DNA of 11,855 nt from Bacteroidota bacterium (GTDB lineage: Bacteria > Bacteroidota > Bacteroidia > Flavobacteriales > Flavobacteriaceae). A model generated the notes under the pieces. The model had not been told where the DNA came from, did not search any database, and saw only the letters and a program-made list of their open reading frames with translations. A program made the position numbers and the translations under genes. The DNA lies in NCBI GenBank assembly GCA_024278565.1, contig JAJRSY010000229.1, forward strand, positions 1-11,855, given 5' to 3'. Shown here piece by piece: positions 1 to 6,946 of the stretch (its first letter is position 1; the number at the start of each line of letters is the position of its first letter).

Positions 1-82
1 CTGATATTTCCCCTTTCGGTCAAATTAACATCGGCCGTAAACTTACCGTTTGTAGGGTTCGGGTATATGATAAAATCCTCAA
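1..82 (-). other. T9SS C-terminal sorting domain, type A-like (partial)
   Basis: The last residues visible in the adhesin read FIIYPNPTNGKF followed by TADVNLTERGNIS. The YPNP.....F motif followed by alternating hydrophobic strands is the classic opening of the C-terminal domain that directs Bacteroidota proteins through the type IX secretion system and is then removed during attachment. About 25 of the usual 70-80 residues lie in the window, so the gene should end roughly 150-170 bp past the left edge. Neither of the other two proteins shows this signature at its C-terminus. Confidence 0.9.
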
Positions 83-3000
83 TCAGTTTTTTGCCGTTCT
101 GGGTGTCTTCCTCGGTAATAGCACCATCTTTCTCTACTACTATCACCTTTTTGGTTTTTTGGGCAATGCAATCACCCCGGGTCGTTATGATTCCTATTTC
201 ATATTCCCCCGGTTCTTTAAATGTCAGTTCTACTTGATCGGAATCTTGCTCGATTACGGTGGCTTCCTCAGGAAAAACCCATTCGATGGTTTCTGGTAAT
301 GGAAAGCTAATATCAACGGCTAAAAATGTTTCCCCGACAAATACTTGACTTGACATGGCAAATTCAGCGTTTATTTCTGCCGTACTTATATCTACAAAAA
401 CAGTCGCAGTGGCAAAACACCCACTTGCCGTGCTTACGGTTACTGTATAATTTCCGGTTGCGATCAGGGTAACGCTAGGGTCGGTACTTGAAAAATCATT
501 GTCCGACGTCCATGCATAGGTCGCTGTTTCGTCTTCTACGGTTGCGTCCAATACCAATTCTTGGTCTGCACAAAGCACCCTGTTTTCACCCAAATCAACA
601 GACAAGGGCAGGGGGTCTTCAATTTCATAGGTCCGGGTCAAGGGACCATTGCCAAAACCAGTGATGGTCACGGTATAGCTGCCAGCAGAAAGATTGTTGA
701 TACTGTTTGTAGTGGCTCCGGTATTCCAGTTATAGGCAAAGGACCCGTTGCCTTCGTTCACCACAACCGTTATGCTTCCGTTTGAATCACCCGTACAGGT
801 GGGCTGTACAATGGTCTCTTCAACAATATCAGGCTGTGTGACTTCGTAGGTTTCGGTAACCGAACATCCGTTGACATCTGAAATCGAAACCTCATAAGAA
901 TCTGCAATCAGGTTGGAAATTGTATTTTGAACCCCTGCGGGGGAATTGTCGGAAAGTCGGATCCATGTAATGGTATAAGGAGTTGATCCCCCTGCGATGT
1001 CAAGAACAATGCTACCATCGTTTGCCTCGAACTCAGAAATGTTAGTAATGGTGGCTTCGATAACTCTTAGCGCATCAGGTGCGGGGTTCACGGTAACCGT
1101 CTGTTGGGTCAAGCAATTATTGGCATCTACAATTTCTAGGGTATATTCGCCGGCAGGAATATCGAAAAGGTCCTCTGTGGTTGCCCCATTGCTCCAAAAA
1201 TATTGGTACGGGCCCGTACCACCATTTATAGATATGGCTATGGCTCCAGTCTCTGCTTCACTACATAGTACATCAGTAGTACCATCGACTAGAATCTCTA
1301 AAAGAGCTGGCTGGGTGATCTCGAACGTAATGGCATCTACATTGATATTGTTCGCATCGGTAACCCGAACAAAATATTCCCCAGCTAAAAGGTTTGCCAA
1401 GATCTCTGTATCCTCAGCGAGGGCAGTATTATTGTTATTCTCCATTTTAAACCATTCGTAGGTATATGGTGCTACTCCTCCTTGAACATTTGCCATGAGT
1501 TCGCCGAAGCCATCGCCATTGCATTCTAAAAGCACGGTTTGGTCAATGGTCACGATGAGCTGTCCAGGTTCCGCAATTATAAAATCCTGAGCATAATAGC
1601 ATCCACTATTATCAGTGGTGTGGTTGGCATCCCGAATTTCTAATGTGTAAGTGCCCGTAGCCAAACCTGTAATATCTTTTGCTGTATTGGTATATCCATT
1701 GGGTCCTGCCCATAAGAAGCTGTAGGGTGTTGTGCCGTTATTTACGGTTATGGCAATGGCTCCATCGGCATCTCCAGAGACCGAGACGTTGGTAATGCTC
1801 TCCGTTACCGTAATTTCCATGGGTTGTGCCACTACCGCTGTGGTATTGAAATCGCAACCGTTACCGTCTTTTACAGTTACTGCGTAGGTTCTGGGGCTTA
1901 GGTTGGTAAAGGTATCGCCCGACTGAAACCCAAAACCATCATCAATGGCGTATTCATAAGGGGGCGTGCCATTGGTGGCGGTAATTTGAATACTGCCATC
2001 ATTGCCTCCAAAACAAGAGGTCGACAAAGGTGTTACCGTCACATTCATGGCGTTCGAAGGTTCTGAAATGGTAACCGTGCTCATAACCTCGGGAAGGTTT
2101 GAGGCATCGGTCAATCTTAGAGTATACGTACCTGCTACCAAATTGGTTATTGTAGGCAGGTTAGGAGAAGTAAAACCTGGGTCTCCTTGAAGTTCCCAGA
2201 CATAGGTGAACGGCGGTATGCCTGTGGCCACGGCGGTTATACCTCCTGTGGCACTGCCGTTACATGATGCATTGGTTTCGTTCAAGACGGTAATGCCCAA
2301 TGGACCAGGTTCAGAAATGATAATGGCATTGTCCAAGGTTGCGGTACAGTTGTTCGAGTCGGTTACTGTGACTTGGTAAGATCCTGCAAGTAGATCTATT
2401 AAATTGGTATCTGTGGAATTTACCGAAGGGGTATAGGCACTTCCATTTCTTGTCCATTGATATGAATACGGTGCGGTACCATCAACTACGGTAATGGTTA
2501 AAGTCCCGTCGTTTCCACCATTGGTGGTGACATCGGTTTTAGAAGTCTCTGAGACCGATAGCAGGTCGGGCTCTTCTATAAGAATGTTCGATACGGTGCT
2601 TGATTCGCACCCATTTTGGTTTCTTAGGGTAACCCGATAAAACCCACCACTGCTAATGGGGATGCTATTGTTGTCAAGGGGAATCCAATCAGTTGGCTGT
2701 GGAAAGAGTTCCATGGTATATTCGTAGCTCGTACCTCCCGTAGCGGTAATGGCAATACTGCCGTCTTGTGCCCCAAAGCAGCTTATGTTGTTTGGCGCGG
2801 CATCACTAAGAATTACTTCTTGCGGATTGTTTACGTTGATGATGCCCGAGCCTACTGTGGCATTCGGGTTGGTGTCCATATCAATACCTGCCGATGCCAC
2901 CCTAAGCTCGTAGTCGCCGGCTCCTAAATTGGTGATGGTTATGGTCGGTCCTGGGGAAGTGCCCGAAGAGAATGCTGTACCATTCCTTGTCCATCGATAG

Positions 3001-4739
3001 GAGTAGGGGGGTGTACCCCCTGATACGGGAATCACTATTTCACCATTGATATCGTCAAAACATGTTAATTGCGTAATGGTTGGAGTGCCCAAAATGGGAA
3101 GCGGTGCAGCTTGCAAGGTAAAATCAGCACTGGTCACCTCACAAGAATTCATATCTTTAACAAGAACAAAATAAGTGCCCTCACCAAGGTTTGTAAACTC
3201 AAAGAACGGATTAGTTTCGGTAGCGGTCTGTAATATAGCTGTTGGGTTCGATGCAAGATACAGTTCAAAGGTAAAATCAGCATTGCCCCCGCTTACCTGA
3301 GCGTACAGTTTTCCGTCGTTCGCTGTTGGGGTCGAGGGTTGTTGTGAAATGCCCGTGTTCGGGTTAATTTCAAAAACGGTTGGGGTATTAATGGTGATTT
3401 GTTGCGAAGGACTACCCATGCAGCTTGTCGAACTCCGAGCTAAAAAGGTATAATTTCCAGAGGCAAGGTCGAAGACGTTTGAGGCCTGCCAACTGGTCGG
3501 CTCTCCTTGAATCCCGTATTCCAAAGCTATGTTTTCGTTGGGTGGAAAACCACCGCCCATGCCCGTAAGGGTTATTTTACCAAGGTCTCCCGTACAAGCT
3601 GGCTGTTGTACAACTATATTATTGTCAATGGTAATCTGGGTAGGTTCTTCAATGGTAAACTGGGGGGTTATTTTCCCGCTTTTTACGATTACAGGATCAA
3701 CACTATAGTCAACCTCCTGATAAACTATAAAATAGCGTCCTTCTCCCAAGCCTTGATATTTACCTTCAAAACTATTGTTCAATGCAAATCTAGGACTGTC
3801 TACTACCTCCATACCTGTTAATACAGGCTGTGTTTCATCATCCAATCTATCTGCGGGAAAACTAGCAGGGTCTCCTTCATAGATGAAGTATCTCATTTCA
3901 AAACCATTGGCTACATTGCGGTCAAAGGTTAAGGTGACACTGCCGTCATTGCTGTTGAAACAGGTGACGTTGGTTGTGTTGGGGGCACCTACTAGATTAG
4001 GGGAGCAGGCAATAAATTGATAGGTAATGAGCTCAGAATATTCAATTGTACCCGTATTATTATATCTAAGTCTAAAATTTATGTTTTCGTTTAAATTCAG
4101 AGAAGGAAAATCAGAATAGGTTATTTCTACTTCCTTTGGGTTTTCTTGATAAGGAAGAAAATCACCCCATGACCCATTTGGGAGACGATACTCTAATGCA
4201 TAAAATGTCCTGTCACTACAAGAAGAAGGGCTTATTACATTATTGATCAACGTTTTTGTTTCACATTCGTTGATTAGATTTGTTCCCGAGTTATAACTAT
4301 TTAATTCTTGATAGGAAGGCAATTCATATACTCTAAAATATTCATTGACAAATGAAAAACAAGGATTTTCCGGCAAGTAATATGCATTGCAAGTAAACGT
4401 GTTAAATCCTATATCATAAATATTAGTTGTTACACAGGAAGAATTTCCTGAAATATGATTAAAATACATCCTAATATTTACAGCCTTTTCTGGAAGCGTT
4501 ATTATTTTATCCGCAACCCTTAAAATGTTAAAAGTTTCCATTGCCACTTCTGAATAAAAAAGATAGGGGTTTCCGTTAGATGTTCTTAATGAAAGTTCAT
4601 GAGTGGTTTCAGCAATTCCACCTGTCGCATTTTCGGTAATAGGAGTGACCTTATATTCTACCTTGTACTTTACCTGGGCCTGCAAAGAAAACGTCAGCAT
4701 AATTATGGTAACGCATAAAGGAAATTTTGAGATTTTCAT
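1..4739 (-). CDS. T9SS-exported SprB-repeat surface adhesin (3' end off window)
   Basis: Large cell-surface protein, open without a stop from the ATG at 4739 to the left edge (1579 complete codons; C-terminus missing). Residues 1-21 are a signal peptide (MKISKFPLCVTIIMLTFSLQ, then AQ). Residues 22 to about 245 form a head I do not recognise, with Cys102, 117, 127, 159 and 174. Residues 250-1449 hold 14 SprB-like repeats of about 70-120 residues, with signatures such as SCFGGNDGSI, GTPPY.Y.W, NL.AG.Y.V.V.D.NGC and I.EP. Residues 1450-1540 look PKD-like (single Cys1524), and from about 1553 a T9SS sorting domain begins (YPNPTNGKF). SprB-type repeats are known from the Flavobacterium gliding adhesin; here adhesion or surface attachment is inferred and the ligand is unknown. 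It is not SprB itself, being far shorter. The start lies 4 bp after the stop of the FN3 gene, which suggests coupled expression. Family call is firm, role is not. Confidence 0.93.
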   Translation of the reverse strand, partial: MKISKFPLCVTIIMLTFSLQAQVKYKVEYKVTPITENATGGIAETTHELSLRTSNGNPYLFYSEVAMETFNILRVADKIITLPEKAVNIRMYFNHISGNSSCVTTNIYDIGFNTFTCNAYYLPENPCFSFVNEYFRVYELPSYQELNSYNSGTNLINECETKTLINNVISPSSCSDRTFYALEYRLPNGSWGDFLPYQENPKEVEITYSDFPSLNLNENINFRLRYNNTGTIEYSELITYQFIACSPNLVGAPNTTNVTCFNSNDGSVTLTFDRNVANGFEMRYFIYEGDPASFPADRLDDETQPVLTGMEVVDSPRFALNNSFEGKYQGLGEGRYFIVYQEVDYSVDPVIVKSGKITPQFTIEEPTQITIDNNIVVQQPACTGDLGKITLTGMGGGFPPNENIALEYGIQGEPTSWQASNVFDLASGNYTFLARSSTSCMGSPSQQITINTPTVFEINPNTGISQQPSTPTANDGKLYAQVSGGNADFTFELYLASNPTAILQTATETNPFFEFTNLGEGTYFVLVKDMNSCEVTSADFTLQAAPLPILGTPTITQLTCFDDINGEIVIPVSGGTPPYSYRWTRNGTAFSSGTSPGPTITITNLGAGDYELRVASAGIDMDTNPNATVGSGIINVNNPQEVILSDAAPNNISCFGAQDGSIAITATGGTSYEYTMELFPQPTDWIPLDNNSIPISSGGFYRVTLRNQNGCESSTVSNILIEEPDLLSVSETSKTDVTTNGGNDGTLTITVVDGTAPYSYQWTRNGSAYTPSVNSTDTNLIDLLAGSYQVTVTDSNNCTATLDNAIIISEPGPLGITVLNETNASCNGSATGGITAVATGIPPFTYVWELQGDPGFTSPNLPTITNLVAGTYTLRLTDASNLPEVMSTVTISEPSNAMNVTVTPLSTSCFGGNDGSIQITATNGTPPYEYAIDDGFGFQSGDTFTNLSPRTYAVTVKDGNGCDFNTTAVVAQPMEITVTESITNVSVSGDADGAIAITVNNGTTPYSFLWAGPNGYTNTAKDITGLATGTYTLEIRDANHTTDNSGCYYAQDFIIAEPGQLIVTIDQTVLLECNGDGFGELMANVQGGVAPYTYEWFKMENNNNTALAEDTEILANLLAGEYFVRVTDANNINVDAITFEITQPALLEILVDGTTDVLCSEAETGAIAISINGGTGPYQYFWSNGATTEDLFDIPAGEYTLEIVDANNCLTQQTVTVNPAPDALRVIEATITNISEFEANDGSIVLDIAGGSTPYTITWIRLSDNSPAGVQNTISNLIADSYEVSISDVNGCSVTETYEVTQPDIVEETIVQPTCTGDSNGSITVVVNEGNGSFAYNWNTGATTNSINNLSAGSYTVTITGFGNGPLTRTYEIEDPLPLSVDLGENRVLCADQELVLDATVEDETATYAWTSDNDFSSTDPSVTLIATGNYTVTVSTASGCFATATVFVDISTAEINAEFAMSSQVFVGETFLAVDISFPLPETIEWVFPEEATVIEQDSDQVELTFKEPGEYEIGIITTRGDCIAQKTKKVIVVEKDGAITEEDTQNGKKLIEDFIIYPNPTNGKFTADVNLTERGNI
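398..3992 (-). repeat. 14 tandem SprB-like protein repeats with a three-repeat cysteine cycle
   Basis: Approximate residue ranges in the adhesin: R1 250-370, R2 373-456, R3 457-545, R4 546-643, R5 646-723, R6 724-810, R7 811-895, R8 896-976, R9 976-1060, R10 1060-1145, R11 1146-1221, R12 1222-1305, R13 1306-1377, R14 1379-1449. Most repeats end in a short Pro-containing linker such as EEP, SEP or TQP. The repeats are diverged, so slippage between units should be rare. R5 and R8 share the SCFG..DGSI.ITAT.GT pattern followed by YEY. R7 and R10 share a TDA.N segment in place of the usual NGC. R6, R9 and R12 share a Cys-free start. These likenesses at a spacing of three suggest growth by triplet duplication. 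R1 to R3 and R14 are the least canonical units. Confidence 0.88.
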
Positions 4740-4743
4740 AAGC

Positions 4744-6804
4744 TTAATATTTCACTTCCAATTTTTTCAATTCTGACAAAACCCCACCTTCCAATATCAA
4801 CTGCAACCCATACCAATAATCACTATTAATTTCAAGGTCTATATCATTATACCCTTTGGCAGTACCATCCAAGGTTTTGTACAGTTTTAGATTATTTTCC
4901 TCATTTCCTCGATACAATCGGTATTCTAGAATGTCATCATGCTTTACTTTCCAAGAAAGATTGATAAACCGTAATTCACGGTTTGCCGACCCAGAAAATT
5001 TAATATCGTTGTTCGTTAGTGTTTCTCCATTCCAAACCACCGTAATGGGGTTGGCAGGTTCACTTTCCAAGCCTGTTGAATCTTTGGCCATTACCGTATA
5101 CCTATAAACGTTACGTTCTAATTCTTTAGTATCTAAAAAAGAGGTATCCTTTAAACTAGTCGATTCGAACACTATTTGCCATAAAGCATCGTCCTTCTCC
5201 CCATTTTTTCGGTAAACCACATGTGTTGCCACATCTTCACTACTACTGGGAATCCAATTGATACGAATACCCTCTGATGTTACCTCATATTTTTTTAATA
5301 CGGGTGGTGATGGGGGTATCCTATCAGGTTTGTCAACGACCAGGACTTCTGAAAATTGCGATCTGTTGTAACGCTGGTCTTCAGCCTGTATTTTGTAGTA
5401 TATTTTTTTGTTCAGGTTTGAGGCTATTACCGTGTCTGTATAGACTTCTCCTACGAAGGCAGATTGAGTAACTTCGCTAAACTCTACATCAGGGTTGTTC
5501 GATTTGAAGATGCGATACCCCTTTAGGTCTTCCTCTATGTTTTTTGTCCAGTTCAATGTAATGATGCCCGTGGTGTCGATAACTCCCAAAAGCCCGGCCG
5601 GTGGTTTGGGGGGAATTGAATCAACCGGTTGTACCAAGGTAGGGTACGATTCGCTTTCCACTCCGTTATTGCCCATGGCCACAATCGTAAAGTAATTTGA
5701 CCGCTCCAATCCTTCAAACGTTATTTTTCTTGAGGTATTGGGTATGTTGTCTTTTACGGTTTTGTACGGCCCATTATTGGTATTGGCATGTCTTAGTTCA
5801 AACCCTGAGATAAGCTTATTTCCTTTTTCATCAAATTCCCAGTATAATATGACTTTATTATCCGTGGGTATTTCCTTTTGATAAATACGAGGTACAAACC
5901 CTAGGTTTTCTTCTGCCTCACCCTTTATGGCTTCTGAGCTGGGACCTGTTTCACCGAAAGCCGTTTTCCCTTTTATACGATATTGATACGAGGTATTGTT
6001 TGGGATGGAGTCGGTATAAAAAAGGGTGATTTCGCGTGCATCTTTGGGTTGCTGGGCATTAAAGATAGGGGCACCGTTCAATTGCTTAAAAGTTTGGTTG
6101 TCTTTTGAACGTTCGACTACATAATTGGTATACAGGTTCTGAAGTAGGTTAAAATTCCAACTCAATGTCACATGGCCATCGCTAAAAACTCCTGTCAAAC
6201 CGATCGGCTCAGGTAGCTCTTCGTACAGATCGGCACTAGCGTACACCGTACCCTTGTCTACTTTCATGGTGTTTTCGTCGGGAATGACCACCGAAATTGT
6301 ATAGATATATTTTTCATTTTCTTTAATGGTTTTGTCCTCAAAGCCCCAGCCGGCCAGTTTCGCTGCTTCAAAATTTTGTTCGGCTGCCAATAGGGCAAAG
6401 GTAAAGCGTTGCTCCAGTTCATCGTTTATGGCAAAAACTGTCCCCATTTGACTGCCAGGTACTTGGGTGTTAAAGCTGTCACCATAGAGTGCCTGTGCCA
6501 ATACCGCCGCATTTTGGTCTTGGGTCGCCAAGGTTTCCCATTCCTCCAAAGGTTTGGGTCTTAATGGACTTGAAGTCAACATTTGTCGTTCTATAGGTAC
6601 GACCGCCTCCCCATTTCTGGCAATAGTGGCCCGTTCTACCCTAAAACCATATTCATTGGCTTTTTTCCATGCCAAGGGTTGGTTCACGGCCCAGCGCAGC
6701 ATGACCTTGTTCGGCATGGATCGCGCAATGACCTGAACCGAGGTGGAGTCTTGTGCCCCGACCCAGCTTGCTATAAAGAATATCAGTAGTGTTATTTGTT
6801 TCAT
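4744..6804 (-). CDS. secreted multi-FN3 protein
   Basis: A 686-residue protein with signal peptide MKQITLLIFFIASWVGAQ. A TTG start at 6837 would add 11 residues (MRGTCLKLNKQ) ahead of the signal peptide and lies inside a palindrome, so the ATG at 6804 is chosen. Six FN3-like units follow: about 20-195, 199-300, 303-395, 400-496, 498-593 and 598-685. Signatures include VTLSWNFN, VILYWEFD, ITLNWTKN, IRINWIPS and INLSWKVK, each followed later by a Y.Y.I/V strand. The first unit is about twice the normal length because of a segment predicted to be helical (about 60-160). There is no lipobox Cys after the signal and no T9SS tail; the protein ends on an FN3 strand (LKKLEVKY). A periplasmic or surface-associated scaffold or binding role is inferred. 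The stop codon is 4 bp before the adhesin start, so the two are probably co-transcribed. Confidence 0.88.
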   Translation of the reverse strand: MKQITLLIFFIASWVGAQDSTSVQVIARSMPNKVMLRWAVNQPLAWKKANEYGFRVERATIARNGEAVVPIERQMLTSSPLRPKPLEEWETLATQDQNAAVLAQALYGDSFNTQVPGSQMGTVFAINDELEQRFTFALLAAEQNFEAAKLAGWGFEDKTIKENEKYIYTISVVIPDENTMKVDKGTVYASADLYEELPEPIGLTGVFSDGHVTLSWNFNLLQNLYTNYVVERSKDNQTFKQLNGAPIFNAQQPKDAREITLFYTDSIPNNTSYQYRIKGKTAFGETGPSSEAIKGEAEENLGFVPRIYQKEIPTDNKVILYWEFDEKGNKLISGFELRHANTNNGPYKTVKDNIPNTSRKITFEGLERSNYFTIVAMGNNGVESESYPTLVQPVDSIPPKPPAGLLGVIDTTGIITLNWTKNIEEDLKGYRIFKSNNPDVEFSEVTQSAFVGEVYTDTVIASNLNKKIYYKIQAEDQRYNRSQFSEVLVVDKPDRIPPSPPVLKKYEVTSEGIRINWIPSSSEDVATHVVYRKNGEKDDALWQIVFESTSLKDTSFLDTKELERNVYRYTVMAKDSTGLESEPANPITVVWNGETLTNNDIKFSGSANRELRFINLSWKVKHDDILEYRLYRGNEENNLKLYKTLDGTAKGYNDIDLEINSDYWYGLQLILEGGVLSELKKLEVKY

Positions 6805-6825
6805 CTGTTTATTCAGTTTTAGACA

Positions 6826-6847
6826 AGTTCCTCTCAAGAGGGGAACT
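6826..6847. repeat. palindromic element upstream of the FN3 gene
   Basis: Minus strand: AGTTCCCCTCT-TG-AGAGGAACT. The arms pair over 9 bp with a 2-nt bulge (CC) in the left arm and a 2-nt loop. It ends 22 bp before the ATG at 6804, so it would fold in the leader of the FN3 message. It may be another dispersed repeat family or a structure that tunes mRNA stability or translation; nothing in the sequence decides between these. Confidence 0.5.
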
Positions 6848-6915
6848 GCATTTTACTTTTGTCATGATTTTAGTTTTGATCGATCTTCAATATATATTTC
6901 ATAACAGTCTATAAA

Positions 6916-6945
6916 TTCCCCCTTCGGGGGTTAGGGGGCATGGGG
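6916..6945 (+). repeat. GC-rich palindromic repeat element, intergenic copy
   Basis: The plus strand reads TTCCCCCTTCGGGGGTTAGG followed by GGGCATGGGG. The core CCCCC-TTC-GGGGG (6918-6930) forms a 5-bp stem. The same layout (AAAT, a C5-TTC-G5 hairpin, a short spacer with TAG, then a G5 run) recurs inside the giant protein gene at 11621-11660, there on the minus strand. Two copies of one layout in 5 kb indicate a dispersed REP-like element. It begins 2 bp past the stop codon of the giant protein gene. Confidence 0.6.
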
Positions 6946-6946
6946 C

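Larger units (their letters stand above)
6805..6946 (-). other. 142-bp spacer between giant protein and FN3 gene, with two palindromes
   Basis: The only sizeable non-coding stretch. Read on the minus strand it holds a CCCCC-GAA-GGGGG hairpin just after the upstream stop codon, an AT-rich middle, and a second palindrome ending 22 bp before the FN3 start codon. I see no convincing Bacteroidota promoter (TTTG plus TAnnTTTG) on the minus strand; TATATTG near 6890 is a weak partial match only. There is no T-run after either hairpin on the minus strand, so a strong intrinsic terminator is unlikely and read-through into the FN3 and adhesin genes is plausible. Confidence 0.6.

Noticed and set aside
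398..3992. CRISPR array or DNA-level tandem repeat across the adhesin
   Set aside because: The periodicity is at the protein level (units of about 80 codons, strongly diverged); there are no short identical direct repeats with spacers.
1..4739. Frameshift or broken gene in the adhesin, since no complete ORF is delimited there
   Set aside because: Hand translation from the ATG at 4739 shows no stop through 1579 codons and the frame ends correctly in a T9SS YPNP motif; it only lacks its stop because it runs off the window.
6805..6837. Upstream TTG start at 6837 for the FN3 gene
   Set aside because: It would put 11 residues (MRGTCLKLNKQ) in front of a good signal peptide and falls inside a palindrome; the ATG at 6804 starts the signal peptide directly.
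6854..6878. Plus-strand TACTTTTG (6854-6861) and TAGTTTTG (6871-6878), which match the Bacteroidota -7 box TAnnTTTG
   Set aside because: They face rightward into the antisense strand of the giant gene with no plus-strand gene to drive, and no TTTG sits at the proper -33 distance. AT-rich spacer makes chance matches likely.
6912..6945. Rho-independent terminator after the giant protein gene
   Set aside because: The hairpin is GC-rich but only 5 bp, and no T-run follows it on the minus strand; its likeness to the copy at 11621-11660 fits a dispersed repeat better.
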